Source: Pseudomonadota bacterium (lineage in GTDB: Bacteria > Pseudomonadota > Gammaproteobacteria > Xanthomonadales > Rhodanobacteraceae). Taken from it: a stretch of 64,000 nucleotides of DNA. This document shows, piece by piece, positions 27,375-36,780 of this stretch; positions within the stretch are counted from its first letter, which is position 1, and each line of letters starts with the position of its first letter. Made by a program: the position numbers and the translations under genes. The notes under the pieces were generated by a model. That model was not told the origin of the DNA and made no database searches. It saw nothing but the letters and a program-made list of their open reading frames with translations. The stretch is from NCBI GenBank assembly GCA_021827205.1, contig JAKAWV010000008.1, positions 57,069 to 121,068 of the forward strand, written 5' to 3'.

Positions 27375-27445
27375 TGTTGCAGGTTTCCCAGTGGCACACT
27401 GCGCGCGCCGCACGTCGCGGCTGCGGTCGAGCCAAGGGGCTGCTC

Positions 27446-27985
27446 ATGTACGTGCTTATTCTTCCCGGCCTCTGGAATTCCGGCCCGCAGCACTGGCAGA
27501 CGCAGTGGGAAGCCAGACATCCGGACTGGAAGCGGGTGCTGCAGCGTGATTGGCAAACCCCGGATCGCGCCGAGTGGGTGGAAACGCTGCGCCTGAACGT
27601 CGCCGCGTGCCGACGCCCGCCGGTGCTGGTCGCGCACAGCCTAGGCTGCGCGCTGGTTGCGCACTGGGCGCAGGCGGCCAACCGCGGCACGATCGCGGGC
27701 GCTTTCCTGGTCGCGCCAAGCGATGTCGATGCGCCCAGTTATCCGCCGGGCACGACGGGGTTCGTGCCCATGCCGATGCACCGGCTGCACTTCCCATCGC
27801 TGCTGGTGGCCAGTCGCAACGACCCGTACTGTTCCGTGGCGCGGGCCGCTGCGTTCGCGTCTGCCTGGGGCAGCGACATCGCCTGGGTGGACGAGGCCGG
27901 ACATATCAACGCCGACACCGGCTTCGGCCCGTGGCCGGAGGGCGAGCGCATGCTGCTGGATTTCTGCGCCCATGTGCAGGGCTGA
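27446..27985 (+). CDS. RBBP9/YdeN-family serine hydrolase
   Basis: This 179-residue compact alpha/beta hydrolase starts with YVLILPGLWNSGPQHWQTQW, typical of RBBP9/YdeN proteins. The triad is visible as Ser in LVAHSLGCALVAHW, Asp in SRNDPYCS and His in DEAGHINADTGFG. Family members act on small esters, but the natural substrate is not known. The ATG of MYVLILPG is chosen; an upstream open frame of ~99 codons is not homologous. Confidence 0.88.
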   Translation: MYVLILPGLWNSGPQHWQTQWEARHPDWKRVLQRDWQTPDRAEWVETLRLNVAACRRPPVLVAHSLGCALVAHWAQAANRGTIAGAFLVAPSDVDAPSYPPGTTGFVPMPMHRLHFPSLLVASRNDPYCSVARAAAFASAWGSDIAWVDEAGHINADTGFGPWPEGERMLLDFCAHVQG

Positions 27986-28039
27986 ACGGCATGGGGAAGC
28001 GCGATTTTGCGACAGTGCGCGACGTCGCGCTCAATGCCC

Positions 28040-28118
28040 ACGCCGCTGTTGCCACCAGCGCGCGCTGCGCTGTCGCTGACGCAGCGCGGCGCGCAGTTCC
28101 GCATCGGGATGCCGCGCC
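28040..28118. repeat. Duplicate of the 3' end of the HEAT-protein gene (left copy)
   Basis: These 79 bases match 29992-30067 in the same orientation, with three substitutions and one three-base insertion. The matching part of the right copy is the end of the zinc-ribbon/HEAT gene; on the minus strand this left copy still encodes RHPDAELRAALRQRQRSARW and a nearby stop. Sequence beyond the match is unrelated. It therefore looks like a duplicated gene end flanking the hipA-like gene. Confidence 0.8.
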
Positions 28119-28317
28119 CGCACTGCTCAAGGATCGAGTCGGCCGCGAGCGTGGTGGAGCAGTCCCGCCTTGACTGCGCCGCTGTGGGCGCGACGCGGCG
28201 ATTGCCAGGCGCTGACTGCCTTGGACAGACCCGAGTGCTACGCTCTTCAGCATGATCGACGGGTCAAGCTGCGCAGCAGTGACGCTTCTTGATAATCTAT
28301 TCATAAAATAACTTCAT

Positions 28318-28337
28318 TTGAAATTCAATATATTGAA
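28318..28337. promoter_or_regulatory. Operator-like palindromes upstream of the HipA-family gene
   Basis: Within an abruptly AT-rich stretch (about 28280-28385), TTGAA half-sites are arranged as TTGAA-A-TTCAA-TATA-TTGAA. They form overlapping perfect palindromes at 28318-28328 and 28324-28337. The position, 54-73 bases before the start of a kinase with its own winged-helix domain, fits an autoregulatory operator. A TTGACT at 28355-28360 may be part of the promoter. Confidence 0.5.
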
Positions 28338-28390
28338 ATAAAACGCTTTATAACTTGACTATCTATCCATAAATCTATTCACTTGCAGGC

Positions 28391-29752
28391 ATGGACCTTG
28401 CCCGATCCCAGCGCCTTCTCGCGGTGTTGCGTCAGCGTAGCCCGCAGACGGCGGCGCAACTGATGCAAGCGCTGGGCGTCAGCCAGCCGGCGCTGTCGCG
28501 GCTGATCGCGGCCGACGAACAGGTGTTGCGCATCGGCCGCGCACGCGCCTCGCGTTACGTGCTGGCGCGTGCGGTCGGCCGCGCCGGCTGGCGCTGGCCG
28601 CTGTACCGCATCGACGTCGCTGGACGTGCGCATGGGCTGGGCGAACTGCGCGCGTTGCACGCTGATGCCTTCCACTTCGAACCTGCGCAAGCGCTGCCCG
28701 CGCTGCTGCAGGGCGAGTTCGCGCAAGGTCTGTTTCCCGGGCTGCCGTGGTTCATGGACGATCTGCGTCCGCAGGGGTTTCTGGGCTGCGGTTTCGCGCG
28801 CAGCGTGGCGGCGGAAATCGACGCACCGGAAGACCTGCAGCGCTGGCGTGCCGACGATGTGGTGCTGGCGCTGTTGCGCCACGGCCACGATCTGCCCGGC
28901 GATCTGGTGTTGGGCGAGGCGGCATTGCAGCACGCCCAGCGCTTGATCGCCATGCCTGCCGATGCCATCGCGCCGGATCTGCGTGCCGCGCGCTACCCCA
29001 TGCTGGCCGAAGCCGCGTTGCGCGGCGATGCGGTGGGATCGTCCGCTGCGGGCGAGCAGCCCAAATTCCTCACCACGCTGCTCAGCGACGACGGCTACAT
29101 GCCGGTGATCGTCAAGTTCAGCGAGCGCACGCACACGCCCACTGGGCGGCGTTGGGCGGATTTGCTGTATTGCGAGCAGATCGCGGGCGAGGTGCTGCGC
29201 ACGCAGGGCGTACCGGCCGCCGAAAGCGAGATCGTCGCGGCTGACGGCCGTGTGTTTTTGCAATCGCGCCGCTTCGATCGCACGCCGCGACTGGGGCGGC
29301 GCGGATTCGTTTCACTGTCTGCGCTGGATGCCGCGTTTTTCGCGCACGCCCACATCGACTGGTGGCGCCTTGCGCCGCGGCTCGAAGCCGACGGCTGGAT
29401 CGCCGCGGCCGATGCGCGCCATCTGCGCCTGCTCGGCTGGTTCGGCGCACTGATCGCCAATAGTGATATGCACCTCGGCAATGTCGCGTTGTTGCGCGCC
29501 GACGCGCGGCCGTTTGCCTTGGCGCCCGCCTACGACATGCTGCCCATGCACTACCGGCCTGCCGTCAGTGGCGAGGTGGTGCCGCGTGAGCACACCGTGC
29601 AGCGTCCGCCGCCTGCGGCGCGTGACGATTGGCAGCAAGCCGCCGCCATGGCGCGCACATTCTGGCAACGAGTGAGCGAGAGCACGGAGATTTCCGTTGA
29701 GTTTCGCCGCATTGCCAGCGCTGCGGGCAAGGCGTTGGCGGCCGTGCTCTGA
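28391..29752 (+). CDS. HipA-family kinase with N-terminal winged-helix domain (YjjJ/HipH type)
   Basis: This 453-residue protein has an N-terminal helix-turn-helix (RSPQTAAQLMQALGVSQPALSRLI) followed by a HipA kinase domain. The kinase part shows SSAAGEQPKFLTTL (phosphate loop), VIVKFSE (ATP lysine), the catalytic loop IANSDMHLGNVAL and the metal aspartate in APAYDMLPM. HipA toxins phosphorylate tRNA synthetases and cause persistence; the YjjJ/HipH subtype carries DNA binding in cis and no separate HipB. No antitoxin gene is adjacent here. An AT-rich promoter and the flanking repeat suggest acquisition as a cassette. Confidence 0.85.
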   Translation: MDLARSQRLLAVLRQRSPQTAAQLMQALGVSQPALSRLIAADEQVLRIGRARASRYVLARAVGRAGWRWPLYRIDVAGRAHGLGELRALHADAFHFEPAQALPALLQGEFAQGLFPGLPWFMDDLRPQGFLGCGFARSVAAEIDAPEDLQRWRADDVVLALLRHGHDLPGDLVLGEAALQHAQRLIAMPADAIAPDLRAARYPMLAEAALRGDAVGSSAAGEQPKFLTTLLSDDGYMPVIVKFSERTHTPTGRRWADLLYCEQIAGEVLRTQGVPAAESEIVAADGRVFLQSRRFDRTPRLGRRGFVSLSALDAAFFAHAHIDWWRLAPRLEADGWIAAADARHLRLLGWFGALIANSDMHLGNVALLRADARPFALAPAYDMLPMHYRPAVSGEVVPREHTVQRPPPAARDDWQQAAAMARTFWQRVSESTEISVEFRRIASAAGKALAAVL

Positions 29753-29821
29753 GGGTGTTGGGTGGCCGGCCTCACCCCGGCGTCGCCACCCCACTTGATA
29801 CCGCCATCCCGCTATCAATAT

Positions 29822-29849
29822 CGTCATCCCCGCGCAGGCGGGGTTGACG
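29822..29849. repeat. REP-type hairpin
   Basis: CGTCA-T-CCCCGC and GCGGGG-T-TGACG form a stem around a GCAG loop. The related start of the same kind of repeat, CGTCATTCCCGCG, occurs at the right edge of the window and CGTCATCCCGG at 42117. It sits between two convergent genes, the usual place for REP elements. Confidence 0.65.
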
Positions 29850-29979
29850 AGCGATTGCTATCCGGTGCCGTCACTCCCACCATCCTTGTCATTTCCCCCC
29901 TTCTTCGTCAATTCCGCCGTCTTCGTGATTTCCGTGCCCTTTGTGTGTTTGCGCGCGGTACGTCGGGAACGGGCACGGC

Positions 29980-31464
29980 TCAACGCCGCGCACGCCGCTG
30001 CCACCAGCGCGCGCTGCGCTGTCGCTGACGCAGCGCGGCGCGCAGTTCGGCATCCGGATGTCGCGCCAATTGTGCGCGCTGCGCGGGGGTGAGGGTGATG
30101 TTGGCGGCGAGGCCGGCGCGCAGCAGCAAGATGTCCATGCGCGGCAGGCGCGACGGCCGCGCGTGCGCGGTGTGCGTGATCAGCGCCGCGCCCAGCCAGC
30201 TCAGCGTGCCGCGCGGCAGCGCGTGGTGGTCGCCGTAGATATCGGGCACGCCACGCGCCAGCGCATTGCCGACGCGCAGCGTGCGCAGCGGCCACGCATC
30301 GAGCGCGGCGAGCGCGTCGCGACAGGCTTGCGCCAGATCCGCTTCGGGCAATACCGCGCCGTGCAGCAAGGCCGGGATCAGCGCGGCGCGCGGCCGTTGC
30401 GCCCAGGCCACGCGGGCAGCGGCGGCACGCAACGCGGGATGCGCAGCGCGCCAGGCTTGCCGCCACGCCGCGGGCTGCGGGCATAGCCGCACTTGCGCCA
30501 GACACAGCAGCGCGCGCAGCGTGCCCAGCCGCGCGCGTGCGGTGTCGCGCTGCAACCAGTCGGTCAGCGGCGCGCGCAGCGCCGCGTCCAGCGCATCGGG
30601 CATGGCCAGCAGCGCCGTGGCTGCCGGTGCGCCCAGTACATCGTCATCCAACGCGCGTGCCAGTGCCGGCGCGAGCGCATGCACGCGCTGCGCCCCGGCG
30701 CAGTGCGCGGCCTCGGGCAGGCGCGCGACGTTGAAGGCCCAGGCGATGTCGTCGGCGCGCTCGTCATACTCGCGCGCAGCCAGTGCCGTCAGCGCTGCGG
30801 ATTTGACCGCGCGTTCGGCTTCGGCCACCACCGACGCGAGGCGATCCAGCGGCGGCTGGTACAGGGTTTCGCGCAATGCCGAATGCGCGGCGGGCGCGTC
30901 GATGCGCGCCAGCATCTGCAGCGCGAATAATCGTGCGGCGTTGACCACCTCGGGCGGCTCGGCCAGCAGCGCGCGCAGGCCGGGGATGGCGGTGCTGCCG
31001 AGTGCGGCGATGCGCGGTTCAACCTCGGCGTGCTCGGCCAGGTCGTGGCACCAGCGCGCGATCTGCGCGGCGTCGGTGTGCGTGCCGGGTAATGCCTGCG
31101 CCGCGCTGCGTACGGCGTGCGCGGGATGCGTCAGCAGCGCGCTGCGCGCCGCCTCGCGCTGTGCATTGGCGGGCATGCGCGCCAGCGCGCGCAGGATTTC
31201 CAGTGCTTGCACCACATCGCTGGGATGCGCCAGCGCGCACGCCGCCAGCGCCGGCGCGGCGGCGGAATCGCCGCGCTTGCCCAGCGCGATGATCGCGCTC
31301 ATGCGTGCCTCGGACAGCGGATGCTGCAGGGTCAGGATCAGGCGCTCGCCGTAAGGCCGCGCGGCCCAGGCGTCGAAATCGGCGCCGCAATGCGGGCAGC
31401 GCGTGTCCTGCGCGCCGACCTCGGCGTGGCACTCGGGGCAGAACCAGGTGGGCTGCTCGCTCAT
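29980..31464 (-). CDS. Zinc-ribbon and HEAT-repeat protein
   Basis: This 494-residue protein opens with a zinc ribbon (FCPECHAEV...TRCPHCGADF, four cysteines within residues 9-26) followed by a long array of amphipathic helices that read like HEAT repeats, for example SAIIALGKRGDSAAAPALAAC, VQALEILRALARMPANAQ and VRSAAQALPG. No catalytic motif was found, so a scaffold role is likely. Its ATG overlaps the last codon of the dynamin-like GTPase gene (ATGA), so the two are coupled and may act together. The 3' end exists as a partial duplicate near 28.1 kb. Confidence 0.75.
   Translation of the reverse strand: MSEQPTWFCPECHAEVGAQDTRCPHCGADFDAWAARPYGERLILTLQHPLSEARMSAIIALGKRGDSAAAPALAACALAHPSDVVQALEILRALARMPANAQREAARSALLTHPAHAVRSAAQALPGTHTDAAQIARWCHDLAEHAEVEPRIAALGSTAIPGLRALLAEPPEVVNAARLFALQMLARIDAPAAHSALRETLYQPPLDRLASVVAEAERAVKSAALTALAAREYDERADDIAWAFNVARLPEAAHCAGAQRVHALAPALARALDDDVLGAPAATALLAMPDALDAALRAPLTDWLQRDTARARLGTLRALLCLAQVRLCPQPAAWRQAWRAAHPALRAAAARVAWAQRPRAALIPALLHGAVLPEADLAQACRDALAALDAWPLRTLRVGNALARGVPDIYGDHHALPRGTLSWLGAALITHTAHARPSRLPRMDILLLRAGLAANITLTPAQRAQLARHPDAELRAALRQRQRSARWWQRRARR
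29992..30067. repeat. Right copy of the duplicated HEAT-gene 3' end
   Basis: This is the intact copy of the 76-79 bp repeat and forms the last codons of the HEAT-protein gene. Together with 28040-28118 it brackets 1.87 kb containing the HipA-family gene. The difference between copies is three substitutions and one codon-sized indel. Confidence 0.8.
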
Positions 31465-33287
31465 GACGTCGTGGGTGAACTGCTGCCCAGCGCGGCGGCG
31501 AGGCGCGCGATGTCCTGTGCCAGTTGCGCGGGATCGGCGGCACCGGCGCTCTGACCGGCGCGCAACTGGCGCTGGCGCGCGGCGACGTGGGCCTCCAGCC
31601 AGGCGTGCAGCGCCGCGGCATAAGCGCGGCAGGCTTGTTCCAGCGCCGGGCCGAACATCGATTGCAGACGCTGGCGTTGCCACGCGCGGCCCAGCGCACC
31701 CAGCGCGCGCGGCGGCGGTGCGGGCAGGGGCGTGGCCTGCCAGTCGAAGGCGGGCAGAGCGGCGTTGTCCTCGCTGGCATCCGGCGCCAGCATGGCGCGT
31801 GTCTGCTGCGCCAACTGGTGCGCGACGTCCGCCGCCAGCGTGCCCAGCGCGGCGGCATCCATGCGTGCCTGCGCGGCGCGCTGCAGCAGCGCGGCGGGCG
31901 CGCGTTCGGAAAACTCGGCGATGGCGCGATGCTGCGTGCGCGCGGCGGCGTCCAGCGCCAGCAGCGGCGCGCTGTCCAGCGTCGCGGTGCTGCCCGGGTT
32001 TTGCTCGCGCGCGGCCAGACGCAGGCTGGACAACACCTGACGCGCCAGACTCAAACTGCGCGTCTGGCTGCGCGCGGCGGCATCCACATGCAGGCTGGCC
32101 AGCAGCGGCTGCAGCTCATGCTCGCGCCAGGCGCGCAGTTCGTCGCGCCACGCCGGCACGCTGCTCAGCGCATCGATTTGCACCGTGGTGTTCAGCGCGG
32201 CGCCGAGCTGGTTGGTGAGGTAGTCGCACTGCTCGCGCACGGCTGTGCTGTCGACCAGATCGGATTTGGTCAGCAGCACGCGCAGCGCTGCGCCGCTGTC
32301 GAGTACGGCTTGCGCCAGATCGCGCTCCAGCTCGGTGAGCGTGGCACTGGCGTCGATCAGCAGCAGGCCCAGATCGCTGCGCGGCAGATAGTCCAGCGCG
32401 GCGGCACGCGCGTGGCCTTGCAGCGCGCCGAGGCCAGGTGTGTCGGTGAACACCGCCTGCGCCGCCCACGGCAGCGCGCCGAGGCCGACGCGCACCTCGG
32501 CCAGACGCTCGCGGTTGCCGGGATTGCCCTGCTCGCTGATGTGCTGCGCCAGCTCGTCCAATGGGCGCTGCTCGCGGCGGCCATCGAGATAATCCAGTTC
32601 CAGCGCAGGCTCGGCATCGGTCAGCAGGCGCGTGGTGACGGCGGTGACCGGCACCACGCCAACCGGCAGCAGCGCGCGTTCGATCAGCGCATTCAGCAGC
32701 GAGGACTTGCCGCTGCTGACGCGACCGACCACGGCCACCTCGACGCGCCCGCTGCGCGCGACCAGCGCGGCGACGCGCGTGCGGTACTCGCCGAGGCGAT
32801 AGCGTTGCACCAGCTCCAGCAGCAGCGCGCCGAGTGTGTCGCCGGGCGCCGGTTGTACCAGCGTGTCCGGCACGCGCAGCCCATCCTGCATGCCTTCGAG
32901 CAGGGCGCCGATTTCCGCGGCCAGCGCACGGCAGGCGGAGGCGCCGTCCTCGTCCAGCGCGCCGAAGCCGGCCAGATGCGCGGGACGCAGTTCCAGCGCG
33001 ACGTTGCGCAGCAGGGTGATCTGCGTGTCCAGCGCCCAGCGCGGATCCAGCTCGCCGTGGCGCGGTGCGGCGATGTTCTGCGCGCGCAGGAAGCGGCGCA
33101 GGCTGCCGCGCAGGCGTCGCAGCGCGGCTTGCAGCGCGGCGGCATCGGCTGCGGACAGCGCCATGCGATAGCGCGGAAAGACCTCGTCGCCGCGCGCTTG
33201 CGCGCCCAGCAGCAGCGCGTCGGTCAGCGTCTGCTCGATGTGCGCCAGGCTTTGCACGAGATGACGGCGTTGGTTGTCGCTGAGCAC
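31461..33287 (-). CDS. Dynamin-like GTPase
   Basis: This 608-residue protein has a large GTPase domain flanked by long helices. G1 is GRVSSGKSS (residues 188-196), G3 is DTPG (282-285) and G4 is TKSD (340-343); a threonine-rich switch I reads GVVPVTAVTTRLL. The helical remainder (RSLSLARQVLSSLRLAAREQ and onward) fits the stalk of bacterial dynamin-like proteins, which remodel membranes. It starts with GTG behind a GGAGG. It is divergent from recC and overlaps the HEAT gene by four bases. A cell role is not established. Confidence 0.83.
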   Translation of the reverse strand: MLSDNQRRHLVQSLAHIEQTLTDALLLGAQARGDEVFPRYRMALSAADAAALQAALRRLRGSLRRFLRAQNIAAPRHGELDPRWALDTQITLLRNVALELRPAHLAGFGALDEDGASACRALAAEIGALLEGMQDGLRVPDTLVQPAPGDTLGALLLELVQRYRLGEYRTRVAALVARSGRVEVAVVGRVSSGKSSLLNALIERALLPVGVVPVTAVTTRLLTDAEPALELDYLDGRREQRPLDELAQHISEQGNPGNRERLAEVRVGLGALPWAAQAVFTDTPGLGALQGHARAAALDYLPRSDLGLLLIDASATLTELERDLAQAVLDSGAALRVLLTKSDLVDSTAVREQCDYLTNQLGAALNTTVQIDALSSVPAWRDELRAWREHELQPLLASLHVDAAARSQTRSLSLARQVLSSLRLAAREQNPGSTATLDSAPLLALDAAARTQHRAIAEFSERAPAALLQRAAQARMDAAALGTLAADVAHQLAQQTRAMLAPDASEDNAALPAFDWQATPLPAPPPRALGALGRAWQRQRLQSMFGPALEQACRAYAAALHAWLEAHVAARQRQLRAGQSAGAADPAQLAQDIARLAAALGSSSPTTS

Positions 33288-33417
33288 GAAAGCCTCCTGC
33301 GACGCGCATCATCGCAGTCTTTGCGACAGCCGCGACGTAAACTTTCCTTGCTTGGAGTCTCGATCAGGCTGCGGGTTCCGCGCGTGGCCGCCTCAGGCAG
33401 CATCCCCAGGGACACAC

Positions 33418-36400
33418 ATGCCCGGTTTACACGTTTATCGCGCCAGTCGCATCGAAGCGCTCGCCGAACAACTCGCGCAGCAGCTCGCGGCGCAGCCGCC
33501 GGCCGCGGTGCTGACGCCGCAGACCGTGGTGGTGGCGCACCTCGGCATGAAGCGCTGGCTGCTGGGCACGCTGGCGCAGCGGCGTGGTCGCGATGGCAGC
33601 TCCGGCATCGCCGCCAATCTGCACCTGCTGCTGCCGAGCGAGTGGTGGCTGCGCCTGGGCGATGCGCTGCTGGGTGTGGATGCGAGCGCGGCGTGGCAGC
33701 GCGAGGTGCTGCGCTGGCGCATCCTCGATCTGCTCGATGCGCGCAGCGACGATAACGCGCTGCGGCGCTTTCTCGACACCGCGCCGCCGCGCCGGCGCTG
33801 GCAATTGGCCGAGCATCTGGCGCGGTTGTACGGCGAATATCAGGTGTACCGCCCCGACTGGCTGCTGGCCTGGGCCGCAGGCAGCACGACGCCGCGCGAC
33901 GCCGACTGGCAGGCGGCGTTGTGGCGGCGTCTGCTCGCCGGCAGCGCAACGCAACCGCGCGTGCAGCGCAGCCAGCGCGTGCTCGAAATGTTGGCGGCGG
34001 CGCGCGCTGAGCACGCCGAGCCGGTGCATGTGTTCGGCGTCAGCCATTTGCCGCCGGTGCTGCTGCAGGCGCTGCAACTGGCGGCGCGCACGCGCGCAGT
34101 GCATGTGTATTTTCCCGATCCGTGCCGCGAGCTGTGGGATTACCTGCGCAGCCAGCGCGCGCTGCTGCGCGCCGGCAGCGAGGCCGCGGCGCAGCACTTC
34201 GAAATCGGCCATCCGCTGCTGGCCAGCCTCGGCCGCATCGGCCAGGACTTCGCCCTCGCCCTGAACGCCGACGACAGTGCGCAGCACTGGCGCGATCCGC
34301 AGGATGACAGCGACGCCAGCATCGTCACCGCGCCGCTGCTGCAACGCGTGCAGGATAGCCTGCGCCGGCTCGCGCCGGAGCTTGCCGGCGCGCCGCCGGG
34401 TGCGCGCTCGCGCGAAGATTCCAGCCTGCGCGTGCACGCCTGTCATGGTCGCCTGCGCGAGCTGGAAGCGCTGCGCGATGCGCTGCTGGCGTTGCGCGTG
34501 CAGCACGTCGATCTGGAGCCGCGTCAGATCGTGGTCATGGCGCCCGACATCCAGGCCTACGCGCCGCTGCTGCCGGCGGTGTTCGGCACGCCGGGGCAGT
34601 GGCACGACGCGGCTTTGCCGTATCACCTCGCCGATGTGCCGCTGGCCGCCACGCACGCGGTGTACGCGGCGTGGCGCCGCCTGCTGCAATTGGCGCAGGC
34701 GCGCTGCACGCTGGCCGAGGTGCTGGACTTGCTCGACACCACGGCGCTGGCACGACGCTTCGGCCTGGATGGTGCCGCGCGTGCACGCGTGGCGCACTGG
34801 CTGCGCGAGGCGCACGTGGCATGGGCGCTGGATGCGGCGATGAAGCCCGCGTTCGGCGCGCCGGCCGAGGACTTGCACAGCTTCGCCTTCGGTCTGGATC
34901 GGCTCATGGCCGGCTGGCTGCTGGGCAGCGACGAGCCTGGGCGCGTGCTGCGCGCAGCGACCGCGACCGGGCAGACGATCGTGCCGCTGGTCGCCGCGGG
35001 CGCCGGCGAGTTCGCGCTGCTGGCCGGACTGGCGCAACTGCTGGATGAGTTGGCGCGCTGGCGCGCGGCGGCGCAGGCGCAGCACGACGGTGCCGGCTGG
35101 AGCGCCTGGCTGGCGCAGCGCATCGAGGCGTGTTTTGTCGCCGAGAGTGGAGACAACGCCGAGCAGGTCGCGCTCGAGCAATTGCGGCGGCTGGCGGCAC
35201 AGCCCGCCACCGAACTGGCCGCGGCGGGCGTGGACCGCGCGATTCCATGGGACGTGATCAGCGCGCAGCAGCGCGCGGCGCTGGACGAGATACCCGCGCG
35301 CCAGCCCTTCGTCGCCAACGGCATCGCGTTTGGCGGCATGGTGCCGCAGCGCACGATTCCCTACCGCGTGGTGGCGGTGCTGGGCTTGAACGAGGGCGCG
35401 TATCCGCGCAACAGCCCGCGCTCGTCGCTGGACCTGATCCTGCGCCACCCGCGCAGCGGCGATCGCAGCGCGCTGGAGGAAGACCGCTATCTGTTTCTGG
35501 AAGCGCTGATGGCCGTGCGCACGGCATTGCACCTCAGCTACATCGCCGAGGACGCGGCGCAGGGCAGCGCGCGCAATCCCGCCGCGCCGCTGGCCGAACT
35601 GCTGGCGTTTCTAGATGACGCGCATGATTTGACGGGAAGTGCGGCGCCGCGCCCGTGGTGCGTGCAACACGCGCTGCAACCGTTCGCCGCGGTGTACTTC
35701 GAGCAAGCCGATGCCACGTGGCAGCCCGATCCCGCGCTGCGCTCGTTCGCGGCGGCTTATGCCGAAGCCGGCGGCCCAGGCCACGCACCGGCCGGCGCGG
35801 CGCCGCTGCTGCCGCGCGCGGGCCTGCCTGTTGCGGTGATGGAGGCGGACGCCTCCAGCCTCGCGCAATTGCGTGCGTTCCTGCGCAAGCCGGCGCAGGC
35901 GACGGCGCGGCAGATGCTGGGCATCACGTTGCCAGAAATCGACGACGATGCCGCCGAGGACGAGCCGCTGGCGCCGCGCACCGAGCCGCGCCAGCGCGTG
36001 CCCGCGCAACTGCTGGCGCACGCGCTGGCGCAGGGCCGCACCGAGCTGCCCACGCGCGCGCCCGAATGGCTGGCGCGCAGCGGCCTGCTGCCGGCGGGCG
36101 CGCCCGGCGCGCTGGCATGGCGGAGCTTGCGCGCACCGGTCGATGCCGCGCTGGCGCTGCTGCACACGCAGGCCTGCGCGCGCGCGCAGGCCGTGGAAAT
36201 CGACTGCACGCTGTGCGTGGACGACGGCACCACGCTCAGCGGCAGCGTGTCGGCGCTGCGCGATGCCGAGGGTCGCCACTGGCTGCTGCGCGTGGAAACG
36301 CGCAAGACCCTGGATTTCAGCGTACGCCTGCCACTGTGGCTGGACTGGGCCGCGTTGGCGCTGACCCTGCCCGCGGTGCAACTCGGCGGCTGCGTGTTGC

Positions 36401-36780
36401 TGCATGTGCATGACGACAGCGCGGAAATGGATGAGGCCGCGGCCAACGTCAGCACCGACGCGACGGCGCTGCGCGCCGGCGTGGCGCAACTATGTGCGCT
36501 GCGCAGCGAGGTGCTGCACGCGCGGCGCTGGTATTTTCCGGCCACCGCGTGGGCCGTGGCCGAGTCCGCTCCGGAGCTGCGCATGGCGCGCGCGCGCGAC
36601 GCATGGGAAGGCGGCTACGAGCGCAGCGGTGAGCGTGACTACACGCCTGCTTACGCCGCGCTGCTGACGCGCGGTCGCGACTGGATCGCCGAGCCGCGGG
36701 CGTGGCGGGACTTCGTGGCGCAAGCCTGCGCGCTGGCTGTGCTGGTGGGTGTACGCAACGCGGAGCAGGCCGATGCATAG
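33418..36780 (+). CDS. recC: Exodeoxyribonuclease V subunit gamma
   Basis: RecC, 1120 residues, is the Chi-recognition and scaffold subunit of RecBCD, which processes double-strand breaks and degrades foreign linear DNA. It begins with the conserved MPGLHVYRASRIEALAEQLA and contains VVAHLGMKRWL, HVFGVSHLPPVLLQAL, and MAPDIQAYAPLLPAVFG; the inactivated helicase-fold regions lack Walker A. The C-terminal segment YERSGERDYTPAYAALL is typical. The ATG follows a short divergent region shared with the GTPase gene. recB starts eight bases before its stop. Confidence 0.95.
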   Translation: MPGLHVYRASRIEALAEQLAQQLAAQPPAAVLTPQTVVVAHLGMKRWLLGTLAQRRGRDGSSGIAANLHLLLPSEWWLRLGDALLGVDASAAWQREVLRWRILDLLDARSDDNALRRFLDTAPPRRRWQLAEHLARLYGEYQVYRPDWLLAWAAGSTTPRDADWQAALWRRLLAGSATQPRVQRSQRVLEMLAAARAEHAEPVHVFGVSHLPPVLLQALQLAARTRAVHVYFPDPCRELWDYLRSQRALLRAGSEAAAQHFEIGHPLLASLGRIGQDFALALNADDSAQHWRDPQDDSDASIVTAPLLQRVQDSLRRLAPELAGAPPGARSREDSSLRVHACHGRLRELEALRDALLALRVQHVDLEPRQIVVMAPDIQAYAPLLPAVFGTPGQWHDAALPYHLADVPLAATHAVYAAWRRLLQLAQARCTLAEVLDLLDTTALARRFGLDGAARARVAHWLREAHVAWALDAAMKPAFGAPAEDLHSFAFGLDRLMAGWLLGSDEPGRVLRAATATGQTIVPLVAAGAGEFALLAGLAQLLDELARWRAAAQAQHDGAGWSAWLAQRIEACFVAESGDNAEQVALEQLRRLAAQPATELAAAGVDRAIPWDVISAQQRAALDEIPARQPFVANGIAFGGMVPQRTIPYRVVAVLGLNEGAYPRNSPRSSLDLILRHPRSGDRSALEEDRYLFLEALMAVRTALHLSYIAEDAAQGSARNPAAPLAELLAFLDDAHDLTGSAAPRPWCVQHALQPFAAVYFEQADATWQPDPALRSFAAAYAEAGGPGHAPAGAAPLLPRAGLPVAVMEADASSLAQLRAFLRKPAQATARQMLGITLPEIDDDAAEDEPLAPRTEPRQRVPAQLLAHALAQGRTELPTRAPEWLARSGLLPAGAPGALAWRSLRAPVDAALALLHTQACARAQAVEIDCTLCVDDGTTLSGSVSALRDAEGRHWLLRVETRKTLDFSVRLPLWLDWAALALTLPAVQLGGCVLLHVHDDSAEMDEAAANVSTDATALRAGVAQLCALRSEVLHARRWYFPATAWAVAESAPELRMARARDAWEGGYERSGERDYTPAYAALLTRGRDWIAEPRAWRDFVAQACALAVLVGVRNAEQADA

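Noticed and set aside
27149..27445. N-terminal extension of the RBBP9-like hydrolase
   Set aside because: The family starts at MYVLILPG; the extension is Arg- and Cys-rich and unrelated.
29753..29979. A small coding gene between the HipA-family gene and the HEAT gene
   Set aside because: The spacer holds a REP hairpin and pyrimidine-rich sequence; no start with ribosome binding site gives a plausible protein.
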